Positions 51,910-60,053 of a stretch of DNA of 64,000 bases are shown in pieces. The translations under genes and the position numbers were made by a program. Under the pieces are notes generated by a model that saw nothing but the letters and a program-made list of their open reading frames with translations, was not told where the DNA came from and did no database searches. Numbering within the stretch: the stretch's first letter is position 1; each line of letters starts with the position of its first letter. Source of the DNA: 21-14-0-10-47-8 sp966211455 (GTDB lineage Bacteria > Bdellovibrionota > Bdellovibrionia > Bdellovibrionales > Bdellovibrionaceae); contig CBIHNI010000001.1 of the NCBI GenBank assembly GCA_966211455.1, forward strand, positions 1 to 64,000. Direction: 5' to 3'.

Positions 51910-52767
51910 ATGCAATCGCATATGAAGCATTCAGAATTAGAATATCTAAAGGAATTTCCCCTTTTTCGAGATGAAGCTTGGCAGTTCGCGATCGTGGCGA
52001 AAGAAAAGAATATCTCTAAGGCGGCGGAATTTATTGGGATTACCCAGCCGCAGCTATCGAAATCGATGGCCGCCCTAGAAAGCCGTCTGGGCGAGACTTT
52101 GCTGATTCGCAGATCTCGCGGTGTCGATCTGACGTCGGCGGGCGAAGCTTTGATGAATCAAATTCATAGCATTTCGCAGTTTTTCAATTCCGTCAGCGAA
52201 TCCGAAGGCAAGTTCCAGCGCATTCGCATCGGTTTTCATCACACCATCGCCATGCAGATTTATCCACGCGTGGTTCATCACATGCATTTCAAGGACGCCA
52301 TGGTGAAGCCGGAAACGCATTTTGCGACCAGCCTTGAGATCACGCGGCAGGTGGCGGATCTGCAATTGGATTTTGGTTTTGTCATCAATCCACAGAAAAA
52401 TCCCGATATCATCGCCCGCAAGCTTGAATCCGACACGGTCGGGATTTTTTCGCAGGCAAAGACCCCGGCAGCCGGAGTTTTGTATTACAACCCGTCGATG
52501 ATTTACATTCATCGCGTGCTGAAGAAGCTGGATGCTTACACGAAAGTGCCGCTGGCGGATTACGAGGTGATCGCGGAAACCGTGCGTTCACAGCCCAATG
52601 CTTTGGGCGTGCTTCCACAGGCGGTGGCTTCTCGCTACGGTCTGACCCTGACGAAAGATGGGCGGCTTTACACCGTGGATCTGGCATTGATCGCACACCG
52701 GGATCGCTTAAGACTTCCAACCTTGAAAAAGACTTTTCAGGATATACAGGAAATTTTCAGCCGTTAG
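51910..52767 (+). CDS. LysR-family transcriptional regulator
   Basis: A 285-residue protein with an N-terminal winged HTH (FAIVAKEKNISKAAEFIGITQPQLSKSMAALESRLGETLLIRR near residues 27-69) and a C-terminal ligand-binding part (RIRIGFHHTIAMQIYPRV onward) somewhat shorter than the usual LysR effector domain. The effector is unknown. Start could be ATG 51910 or 51922; neither has a Shine-Dalgarno, and TATATA overlaps the start, so a leaderless message is possible (inference). It converges with tatC, whose stop overlaps this gene by 4 nt. Confidence 0.85.
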   Translation: MQSHMKHSELEYLKEFPLFRDEAWQFAIVAKEKNISKAAEFIGITQPQLSKSMAALESRLGETLLIRRSRGVDLTSAGEALMNQIHSISQFFNSVSESEGKFQRIRIGFHHTIAMQIYPRVVHHMHFKDAMVKPETHFATSLEITRQVADLQLDFGFVINPQKNPDIIARKLESDTVGIFSQAKTPAAGVLYYNPSMIYIHRVLKKLDAYTKVPLADYEVIAETVRSQPNALGVLPQAVASRYGLTLTKDGRLYTVDLALIAHRDRLRLPTLKKTFQDIQEIFSR

Positions 52768-53534
52768 TTCGGCGGCTTTTGCATTTCAAGCGCGCGCTTC
52801 TTTTCGAAGAAGAAGACAATCCACACGCCGACTTCGTACAAAGCGACAAGCGGGATCAGCATCATCACCATGCTAAGCAAATCCGGCGGAGTGATCACCG
52901 CCGCTACGATCGACAAAAGCACGACCGCGTAGCGACGCTTATCGCGCAAGAAACGAGAGCTAACAAGTCCCGCCATTCCCAAGATCGCGATGATCAAAGG
53001 AAGCTCGAAGGAAACCCCGAACATCAAGGTCGTTGTCACGAAGAATGAAAGATACTGATCGATCGTGATGAACGGTTTGTCCACATCGCCACCGTATCCC
53101 ATCAAGAAATGGAATGCGGCTGGGAACACCAAGTAATATGCGAACAAGACACCGATAATAAACAGGATGGTTCCAAAAAACAAAAAGCCCAGCGAATATC
53201 TTTTCTCTTTCGCATAAAGCCCGGGCGCGATGAATTTCCAAACTTGGTACAGCCACAAAGGACAAGTCAAAACCAAGCCGCCAAAGAATGCGAGCTTCAA
53301 GTGCGCGATGAATTTGTCCGCCGGACCGGTGAAGATCAATCCGCCCGAAGGCAGATACTGCGCAATCGGCTTACGAATAATATCGAACATCTGCTCGGTG
53401 AAATTGTAGCAGATAATCATGCCCGCGATGATCGCGTAGCCGGCGCGAACCAGACGGACGCGAAGCTCGGAAAGATGATCAATCAAAGATTGCGTGCGGG
53501 CCTGAAGATCGTCCTGGGGATTTTGATAATTCAT
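52764..53534 (-). CDS. tatC: Twin-arginine translocase subunit TatC
   Basis: Six-helix inner-membrane receptor for folded Tat substrates. The N-terminal DHLSELRVRLVRAGYAI near residues 20-36 with its conserved Ser-Glu-Leu-Arg, FKLAFFGGL-like PADKFIAHLKLAFFGGLVLTCP near 80-98, and six hydrophobic segments are present. Length 256. It overlaps tatB by 4 nt. Confidence 0.96.
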   Translation of the reverse strand: MNYQNPQDDLQARTQSLIDHLSELRVRLVRAGYAIIAGMIICYNFTEQMFDIIRKPIAQYLPSGGLIFTGPADKFIAHLKLAFFGGLVLTCPLWLYQVWKFIAPGLYAKEKRYSLGFLFFGTILFIIGVLFAYYLVFPAAFHFLMGYGGDVDKPFITIDQYLSFFVTTTLMFGVSFELPLIIAILGMAGLVSSRFLRDKRRYAVVLLSIVAAVITPPDLLSMVMMLIPLVALYEVGVWIVFFFEKKRALEMQKPPN

Positions 53535-53875
53535 GATTTCTTGTCGTCCGGTTTCGATTCAGGTTGATGTCCGGAGAACTGATCCGTCGTTGGTTGCGTT
53601 GCGGGCGGTTTCGGTTCGGCCGGTCTGGCTTGTCCCGGTGGTGGAAATTGCGCCATCTCTTTTCGTCGACGCTCTTCTTCCGAGAGATCGAAAATTTTCT
53701 GACGGTCGATCTGCACCTGACTTTTCAAATCTTCGGTGAAGCTGTTGGTTGAGCGCTTGAGATCATTCAAAAAACGGCCGACCATGCGGGCGACCTCGGG
53801 CAGTTGCTTGGGTCCAATAAGAAGTAGCGCCAAAATCGCAATGGCTGCCATTTCTGAAATACCTAAATTGAACAT
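53531..53875 (-). CDS. tatB: Sec-independent translocase TatA/TatB-family protein
   Basis: One N-terminal membrane helix with the GISEMAAIAILALLLIGPKQLPEVARMVGRFL motif (residues 4-35) and a long amphipathic and Pro/Gln-rich cytoplasmic tail to residue 114. A Glu near position 8 is typical of TatB; TatA usually has Gln. Called TatB by that residue and by adjacency to tatC. A separate tatA is not in the window. Confidence 0.85.
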   Translation of the reverse strand: MFNLGISEMAAIAILALLLIGPKQLPEVARMVGRFLNDLKRSTNSFTEDLKSQVQIDRQKIFDLSEEERRRKEMAQFPPPGQARPAEPKPPATQPTTDQFSGHQPESKPDDKKS

Positions 53876-53885
53876 TGGGGGCCCC

Positions 53886-54497
53886 TTAATCTTGTCGGGC
53901 CAGCTTAGCTTGGTCTGCGGGCAGAGTCAAAACGCCCATTTCGATGAGCTTTTCTTTTGCCAGCTCGGATCCAGTTCTCATATAGCGGTCATACAGGCGC
54001 AAAAGCCCCTGATCCGTGTGAACGGACGACTTCTGACTGATATAAGTCAAAACATCCACGAACTCGATAAAGCGCTGCGAGAAGATGCGGTAAACCTGCG
54101 CGGGCTCTTCTTCGCGCATACAGTCGGCCAAACTGGCGTAGGCCGCGCCGCCCATCCCGGCGTAATAATCCAAGTCCACAATTTTGCGCGAAAGCGAATC
54201 GCCGAAAAAGCCGCTGATATAAAGACTCTTATCCCCCAACTTTTTCAACAGCTCGATTTTTTCGGATGCAACTTGCGAGTTGGAGGCCATCAAGAAAGTC
54301 TCGGCCAAGGTATCCGGTCGGGTGAAAAGATTGCGAGCATCCAGATAATGTTCAAGCAGGTGAACCATGTAAAGCTGAACGCCGGCTGGAGCTTTCACGT
54401 TTCGTTTTGAAAAGCCGTCTTCGACCACTTCTAAGAAGTAATCTCGGGGCGTTGCTAAGAAAACGGATTGTTCGTTTGCCTTGGCTCTTTCAGACAT
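53886..54497 (-). CDS. Conserved-looking cytoplasmic protein of unknown function
   Basis: A 203-residue mostly helical protein without signal peptide or membrane segment. A single Cys lies in ADCMREE near residue 128. The chain begins MSERAKANEQSVFLATPRDYFLEVV and its helices contain conserved-looking aromatic residues. It lies 10 nt upstream of tatB in the same direction, so it belongs to the tat transcript. No domain recognised. Confidence 0.7.
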   Translation of the reverse strand: MSERAKANEQSVFLATPRDYFLEVVEDGFSKRNVKAPAGVQLYMVHLLEHYLDARNLFTRPDTLAETFLMASNSQVASEKIELLKKLGDKSLYISGFFGDSLSRKIVDLDYYAGMGGAAYASLADCMREEEPAQVYRIFSQRFIEFVDVLTYISQKSSVHTDQGLLRLYDRYMRTGSELAKEKLIEMGVLTLPADQAKLARQD

Positions 54498-54590
54498 ACC
54501 AATAACTTATCGGCCTCTTCTTATAGCCAGGTTAGCACACTTGTTTCAGAATGAGACAAAGACAGCGACTTTTTGGATGAAAGTAGAGGG

Positions 54591-54621
54591 AAAAAGCGCC
54601 GCGATTAACGGCGCTTTTTTG
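54591..54621. terminator. Bidirectional terminator after M16 peptidase gene
   Basis: Stem AAAAAGCGCCG/CGGCGCTTTTTT with a 7-nt loop (54602-54608). T-runs follow on either strand, so it ends the minus-strand M16 gene and would also stop plus-strand transcripts from 54500. Confidence 0.88.
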
Positions 54622-54623
54622 AA

Positions 54624-57230
54624 CTATAAGAGTGGATTATCCGGTCCCGCCAAACTGATCACCGGCGCGGACTGGAAGATCTGACGTGAAACCCGCAGCA
54701 CATCTTCGGCGGTGATCGCGAAATAACGATCCGCCAAATGGAAGGTTTCATCGTAAGGAACACCATAAATATCGTCATACAAAATGCTGGCCGCAATCGC
54801 GCTCACACGTTGCAGATCGATATCGTGACGACCGGCCAGGTAGCGCTGGGCTCTTTCAAGCTCGGCGGCTGGGACCATATCGTCGCACAGTTTTTGGAAC
54901 TCGATCTTCATCATCTCGAGCGCTTTTTTCACCTTCGATGGCGAGCAGCCGATGTAAGCCCCAAAGTACCCGGCATCGACCCCTTCCATGCGCATCGGTG
55001 AAACCGAGTACGCCAGCGAATTTTTATCACGAAGCTCTAAGAACAGACGACCGCCCTGACCAGCCAAAATCGATTGAATCACCTGCAAGGTGAATCGATC
55101 TTTATTGGTGATCGTTAGACCAGGGAAACCCATCACCAAATGACTTTGCTCTTTTTGAACTTTATAATAACGATGCGTTTCAGATTTCGGCTGTTTCAAA
55201 TCGAATTTGGCTTCGAATTTTTTCCCCGCCGGTAGGTGCGAGGTCGCTTTTTCAATATCTTTCAGCCATGCATCGATATCAAAAGCCCCCGAAAGCGAAA
55301 AGGTCAGGTTCTTTCTTGTAGTCAGCCCTTTCCAGTATTCCTGGATTTCTTGGCAACCAATTTTCTTTAAAGTGTCCGGGCTTCCCAGCAGATCACGGCT
55401 GTAAGGATGACCTTCAAAAAGCTTTTCCATCAGCTGACGAATCGCAATTTGCGAAGGATTGTCATTACGGCTTTTGATTTGATCGAGCTGAATTTTCTTT
55501 TCGCGTTCGATCACGTCTTTCGGGAAAGTCGGCTCGGTCAAAAGCTCTAAGAAAAGTTCGCGGGCCGGCTTTTCAAAACAAGCCAAAGCATCAAGCCCCA
55601 AGCCCATCGAATTGCGCCCTGAAATCGGACTGATCCCCGCCGCCATAGCTTCGATCTCGTGATAGATCTGAGCCTCCATACGGGTCTTTGTTCCACCCAT
55701 CCAGCTTCGCGCGGTCAGCTCGGAAAGCCCGGCCATTTCCTGATTTTCAGCCCGACCGCCGCCCAAGAAGGCAAGCTTCGCCGACATCACATCGGTTTCA
55801 TAAGAAGGGCGCGCCAAAACCCGGACGCCGTTCGAAAGATTGTAGACTTCGATCTTCGGCTCGGCGGGATTCTTCTTTGGCATATTTTTATGAATCGCTG
55901 GCGCCACTTTCTGAGTGGAAACTTTCGCGGCCGGCAAGTTCTTAAGAGCTTTTTTAAATCCGGTCAGCCACTCTTTCCAAACTTTTTTCACCGCTTCCGG
56001 TTCGTCGTTGGTGTAGGTGGTAATCGTCAGCGCCGAAGAGTTGATGTATTTGCGTGCGACACGCAGAATGTCTTTGGCCGTGACCTTGCTGACCTCTTCC
56101 AAATACTTTTCAAAGTATTTCGGATCGCCCATCAAAAATTCAGCGTCACCCAGTTTGCGGGAAAGGCCGTCCACAGTTTCGACGTTATAACAGCTTTCGC
56201 TTTCCAGATTGATGATCGCTTTGCGAATTTCGTCGTCACTGATCTGCCCTTTTAAAACCTCTTCCAAAGCGTTCAGGGTTCCGCGCAGGGCCGGTTGCAG
56301 ATTTTCTTTATTGTAACCCAAAGACACGGCAAAAAAACCAGGGTCGCGACCAGTGAAAAGGCTGGCCCCGACCGAATTGACGATCGGCGCTTCGATGCGA
56401 AGTTTGTGCACCAGGCGCGAGCTATCACCTTGACCCAGAATCATGGAAAGCACATCCAAAGCCGGAATGTCTTTGTGTTTGATGTCCGGCGTTTTCCAAC
56501 CGATGTAGGAAATGCTTTGCTCGAACGTCGATTTTTGCACCTTCAGGCGAATGGTCTTTTGCGCCGGCTCTTTTTTGCGCTTCACCGATTTCACCGGATA
56601 AGATTTAAATTCGCCAAAATATTTTTGAACTTGTTTTTTCATCTCGGCCGATTGGAAGTCGCCCGCCACGACCAAGAACATATTTTTTGGCGAGTACCGA
56701 TTGCGATAGTACTGAACGATTTTCTTCGCACTCCAGCCGCGGACGTTTTTTTCGTACCCGATGACCGGGATTCCGTAGGCGTGCTTTTGGTAAGCGGTTT
56801 TGAAAAGAAGCTGGCTGGCGTTTCGGCCCAAAGAGTCCTGACCGCGCTTGATTTCTTCGACCACGACTTCACGTTCGTTGTCGATTTCGGTCGGATCGAA
56901 CTGAGGAAAGCCCATCATTTCGGCCAAAGCCTGGATGCCGGTGTCAACAAACTGCTTCGACATGGTCACGTAGAACACAGTTTGGTCGAAAGAGGTGTAA
57001 GCGTTCAGTTCGCCGCCCGCGCCTTCGATCATGGCGGCGATCTCGCCGACCTTGAATTTGCGGGTGCCTTTAAAGACCAGGTGTTCGATAAAGTGGCTGA
57101 TGCCCTCTTCGCCCTTGCCTTCGTCGGCGCTGCCGGTGCGAACCCAGACCTGAACGGAAACGACCGGTGATTTGTGACTTTCCTGGAAAAGGACTTTCAT
57201 CCCATTTTTCAGTTGAAATTTTTTGATCAT
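54624..57230 (-). CDS. M16-family zinc peptidase, two-module
   Basis: An 868-residue metallopeptidase built of two M16 halves. Half 1 (residues 1-430) carries the inverted zinc motif HFIEH near residues 46-50 and the downstream Glu in NEREVVVEEIKRG near 116-128. Half 2 (440-868) is the non-catalytic partner found in PqqL-, PreP- and Ptr-type enzymes. There is no N-terminal signal peptide visible (MIKKFQLKNGMKVLF), so it may be cytosolic, exported otherwise or start elsewhere. It starts 16 nt from the divergent hemW gene. Confidence 0.88.
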   Translation of the reverse strand: MIKKFQLKNGMKVLFQESHKSPVVSVQVWVRTGSADEGKGEEGISHFIEHLVFKGTRKFKVGEIAAMIEGAGGELNAYTSFDQTVFYVTMSKQFVDTGIQALAEMMGFPQFDPTEIDNEREVVVEEIKRGQDSLGRNASQLLFKTAYQKHAYGIPVIGYEKNVRGWSAKKIVQYYRNRYSPKNMFLVVAGDFQSAEMKKQVQKYFGEFKSYPVKSVKRKKEPAQKTIRLKVQKSTFEQSISYIGWKTPDIKHKDIPALDVLSMILGQGDSSRLVHKLRIEAPIVNSVGASLFTGRDPGFFAVSLGYNKENLQPALRGTLNALEEVLKGQISDDEIRKAIINLESESCYNVETVDGLSRKLGDAEFLMGDPKYFEKYLEEVSKVTAKDILRVARKYINSSALTITTYTNDEPEAVKKVWKEWLTGFKKALKNLPAAKVSTQKVAPAIHKNMPKKNPAEPKIEVYNLSNGVRVLARPSYETDVMSAKLAFLGGGRAENQEMAGLSELTARSWMGGTKTRMEAQIYHEIEAMAAGISPISGRNSMGLGLDALACFEKPARELFLELLTEPTFPKDVIEREKKIQLDQIKSRNDNPSQIAIRQLMEKLFEGHPYSRDLLGSPDTLKKIGCQEIQEYWKGLTTRKNLTFSLSGAFDIDAWLKDIEKATSHLPAGKKFEAKFDLKQPKSETHRYYKVQKEQSHLVMGFPGLTITNKDRFTLQVIQSILAGQGGRLFLELRDKNSLAYSVSPMRMEGVDAGYFGAYIGCSPSKVKKALEMMKIEFQKLCDDMVPAAELERAQRYLAGRHDIDLQRVSAIAASILYDDIYGVPYDETFHLADRYFAITAEDVLRVSRQIFQSAPVISLAGPDNPLL

Positions 57231-57246
57231 ACCTTAATTTGCCCCC

Positions 57247-58434
57247 ATGCCTTCCATGCCATTCGGGATTTACATTCATATTCCGTATTGTCTTCAGCGC
57301 TGCACCTACTGCGACTTTGCCACCTATGAGCAGAGCAAAATCATGCCGCCGATACAGTACCTTGATTTGCTGAAAGAAGAAATTCGACAGACAAAGGATG
57401 GCTATCTTCAAAAGGAGCTTGCGACCATTTATTTTGGTGGCGGGACCCCCAGCCTTCTTCCAGCTTCAGATATTGTATCGATTTTGGATTCGCTTGCAAA
57501 TGCCGGCTTTACGAAAAATGCGGATGCTGAACTGACAATTGAAATCAATCCGGCCACCATCGACCAAAAGAAAATGGAGACCTACCTGAAGGCCGGAATC
57601 AATCGCTTCAGTGTGGGAGCACAGACCTTTGACGACCGCCTTTTGAAGAGCGTCAATCGCGAACACAACGCTCAGCAAACAAGAGAGACTTTGACTTTCC
57701 TCAAGTCGTTTGGAGTGAACTACTCGTTTGATGTTTTGTTTGCCTTGCCAACACAAACGGTTGACGGCTTGAAACGCGACCTGGAAGAGGTCGTGAAATT
57801 TCGTCCGCCACATGTCAGCCCTTATTGCTTGACTGTCCCCGATGGCCACGTGCTTTCAAAGAATCGCCCGCTTGAAGATGACCAACTGATGATGTTCGAT
57901 CTGATTTCCCAGACCTTGAAGGCCGAAGGTTACGAGCAGTATGAGATTTCAAACTTCTCGCTGCCGGGATTTCATTCGCGCCATAATTCTTTGTACTGGG
58001 ATGATTCGCCTTATTGGGGTCTGGGTCTTAGCGCACATTCATATGCCCACCAGGGTCCGTGGGGCACACGGTACTGGAATCCCAATTCAATTGGAGCGTA
58101 CGAGCAGTGGATCCTATCCAACAAGGATCGCCGCTTTGCCGCGCCGGCTGCGAATCTCCCGGATTCGAATTTCGAGCGCCTAGAAAAGCATCAGGCCTTG
58201 ACCGACTTCTGCCACACCAGCCTGCGCACCATGCGGGGTTTGGATGAAGACAAGCTTCAACAAAAGTTTGGCGAGCCGATTTTAGAGTTGGTCCGGGGTC
58301 AGCTGAAGCTCTTTGCCGAGCAAGGTTTGGTTACACGCTATGGCGAAGCCTTGTGGCGCCTAACGGACGAAGGCCAGGTGGTCAGCAACCAGGTTTATGC
58401 GGGCCTCACCTATCTTAAAAACGAACTTCCTTAA
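57247..58434 (+). CDS. hemW: HemW-like radical SAM protein
   Basis: Radical SAM family relative of coproporphyrinogen dehydrogenase, now regarded as a heme chaperone. The Fe-S motif CLQRCTYCDF (C-x3-C-x2-C) is near residues 16-25, followed by YFGGGTPSLLP near 59-69, FSVGAQTFDDRLL near 120-132 and the C-terminal HemN domain. It has one fewer Cys (HemW pattern, C-x3-C-x2-C-x-F rather than the extra Cys of HemN). Length 395. ATG 57247 or 57256 both possible. Confidence 0.9.
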   Translation: MPSMPFGIYIHIPYCLQRCTYCDFATYEQSKIMPPIQYLDLLKEEIRQTKDGYLQKELATIYFGGGTPSLLPASDIVSILDSLANAGFTKNADAELTIEINPATIDQKKMETYLKAGINRFSVGAQTFDDRLLKSVNREHNAQQTRETLTFLKSFGVNYSFDVLFALPTQTVDGLKRDLEEVVKFRPPHVSPYCLTVPDGHVLSKNRPLEDDQLMMFDLISQTLKAEGYEQYEISNFSLPGFHSRHNSLYWDDSPYWGLGLSAHSYAHQGPWGTRYWNPNSIGAYEQWILSNKDRRFAAPAANLPDSNFERLEKHQALTDFCHTSLRTMRGLDEDKLQQKFGEPILELVRGQLKLFAEQGLVTRYGEALWRLTDEGQVVSNQVYAGLTYLKNELP

Positions 58435-58438
58435 CGCA

Positions 58439-58467
58439 CTTGACACTCGTTGTTTAGAACCCAAATT
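58439..58467 (+). promoter_or_regulatory. Heat-shock-like promoter of grpE-dnaJ
   Basis: CTTGACA (58439-58445), 14 nt, then CCCAAATT (58460-58467). The consensus for sigma-32 type promoters is CTTGAAA, 11-16 nt, CCCCATnT. This is a good match and lies 39 nt before the grpE start. Confidence 0.6.
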
Positions 58468-58505
58468 TTGGATAGATTTGTAGGGTTTAATTCGTGGAGG
58501 AAAGC

Positions 58506-59033
58506 GTGTCGGAGAACAACTCAGGCAATTCGAACGGACAAGAGACTGCAACGGCCAATGGAAGCACGACTTCCGAGGTCGAAGAACTCAAAGCGCAAGT
58601 TGAAAAATATAAGAACGACTATCTCTATCTAAGAGCCGAGTTCGAAAACTATAAACGAAACGTGATCAAAGAACGATCCGATATGATGAAGTACGGATCC
58701 GAGCGTTTGATTGTCGACGTTTTGGGCGTGCTGGATAATTTCGAGCGCGCTTTGGAAATGAAACCGACCCCGGAAAACTTGAGCAATTACGTCAAGGGCG
58801 TCGAGATGACCCAAACGGAACTGCGAAACGTTTTGCAAAAGTTTGGCGTCACCGAAGTGCCGTCGAAAGGCGAAGCATTCAATCCGTCGATTCACGAAGC
58901 TTTAAGCAGCGAAGAAACGGCCGAATTCAAGCCGGGTTATATTTCGCGCGTTTTCAAGAAGCCTTACAAACTGCATGACAAAGTGGTTCGTCCGGGTCAG
59001 GTCGTGGTGGCCAAGGAACCGGTTTCCAACTAA
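58506..59033 (+). CDS. grpE: Nucleotide exchange factor GrpE
   Basis: DnaK co-chaperone that releases ADP. A long N-terminal coiled coil (VEELKAQVEKYKNDYLYLRAEFENYKRN near residues 19-46) and the beta domain (EAFNPSIHEALSSEETAEFKPGYISRVFKKPYKLHDKVVRPGQVVVAK) are typical. GTG 58506 has GGAGG five bases upstream; the in-frame GTG at 58494 is too close to that ribosome site. dnaK is not in the window, while dnaJ follows 15 nt later. Confidence 0.93.
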   Translation: MSENNSGNSNGQETATANGSTTSEVEELKAQVEKYKNDYLYLRAEFENYKRNVIKERSDMMKYGSERLIVDVLGVLDNFERALEMKPTPENLSNYVKGVEMTQTELRNVLQKFGVTEVPSKGEAFNPSIHEALSSEETAEFKPGYISRVFKKPYKLHDKVVRPGQVVVAKEPVSN

Positions 59034-59048
59034 GCAAAGGATATTAGC

Positions 59049-60053
59049 TTGGCGGCAAAAAAGGACTTTTATTCCGTACTGGGTGTGTCTCGATCGGCGA
59101 CCGCTGACGAGATCAAGAAGGCTTATCGCAAGCTTGCGATGAAGTATCACCCTGACAAAAATCCAAATGACAAAAAAGCCGAAGAGCAGTTCAAAGAAAT
59201 CTCGGAAGCTTACGAAATTCTCAGTGATGAGAAGAAACGCGAGATGTACGACCAGTTCGGTTTCGCGGGTGCGGGGGCCGGTTATGCCGGCGCTGGTGCC
59301 GGTGGACCGGGCGGATTTGGCGGCGGACCTGGTGGCTTCGGTGGGTTCCAACAGGGCTTTGGCAATTCAGAAGATTTCCAGGATATTTTCGGTGACATGT
59401 TCGGCGACGTCTTTGGCGGTCGCGGTGGTGGTCCAGGTTTTCGTCAAAGCCGGCGCCCGCAAAAGGGCGCCGATCTTCGATACACATTGCAGATCTCCTT
59501 CGAGGAATCCGCGTTGGGAACCGAAAAAACCGTTTCCTTTATTCGACAAAAGAACGGCCGTGAAGAAACCGCGCGTCTTTCCGTCAAGGTGCCTGCCGGA
59601 GTCAAACCGGGCCAAAGACTGAAATTGGCTGGCGAAGGCGACGGGGCTCCGCAAAATGGGCCTTCTGGCGATTTGTATGTCATCATTCAGGTGCAAGACC
59701 ATCCTCTTTTCAAACGTGAAGAGGACGACGTCCTGTTGGATGCGCCTGTTTCATTTACAGATGCGATTTTGGGTGGTGAAATTGAAGTTCCGACTTTAAC
59801 CGGTCGTGTGGCTTTGAAGGTTCATCCGGGTTCGCACTCGGGTCAGGTTTTCCGCTTAAAGGGAAAAGGCTTTCCAAAGTCCGGCGGTTTTGGTTCGGGA
59901 GATATGCGCGTCCGCATTTTGGTGGACACGCCAAACAGTATCTCAAACAAGCAGAAGGAACTGATTCAAGAGCTCGCCAAAGCCGGAGGCGAAACGCCGA
60001 TGGTGAAAGAGTTCAAAGACAAAATGTCGCAAGTATTAAAGGGTCGAAAATAA
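59049..60053 (+). CDS. dnaJ: DnaJ-like co-chaperone lacking the zinc-finger domain
   Basis: J-domain at residues 5-70 with intact HPD (MKYHPDKNPNDKKAEEQF). A Gly/Phe-rich region follows near 75-130, then two beta-barrel client-binding domains (KGADLRYTLQISFEESALGTEKTV; HPLFKREEDDVLLDAPVSFTDAILGGEIEVPTLTG). The four CxxCxGxG zinc motifs of type I DnaJ are missing, so this is a type II/CbpA-like form despite its place beside grpE. The start is TTG 59049 with AAAGGA upstream. The stop overlaps the next start (TAATG). Confidence 0.9.
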   Translation: MAAKKDFYSVLGVSRSATADEIKKAYRKLAMKYHPDKNPNDKKAEEQFKEISEAYEILSDEKKREMYDQFGFAGAGAGYAGAGAGGPGGFGGGPGGFGGFQQGFGNSEDFQDIFGDMFGDVFGGRGGGPGFRQSRRPQKGADLRYTLQISFEESALGTEKTVSFIRQKNGREETARLSVKVPAGVKPGQRLKLAGEGDGAPQNGPSGDLYVIIQVQDHPLFKREEDDVLLDAPVSFTDAILGGEIEVPTLTGRVALKVHPGSHSGQVFRLKGKGFPKSGGFGSGDMRVRILVDTPNSISNKQKELIQELAKAGGETPMVKEFKDKMSQVLKGRK

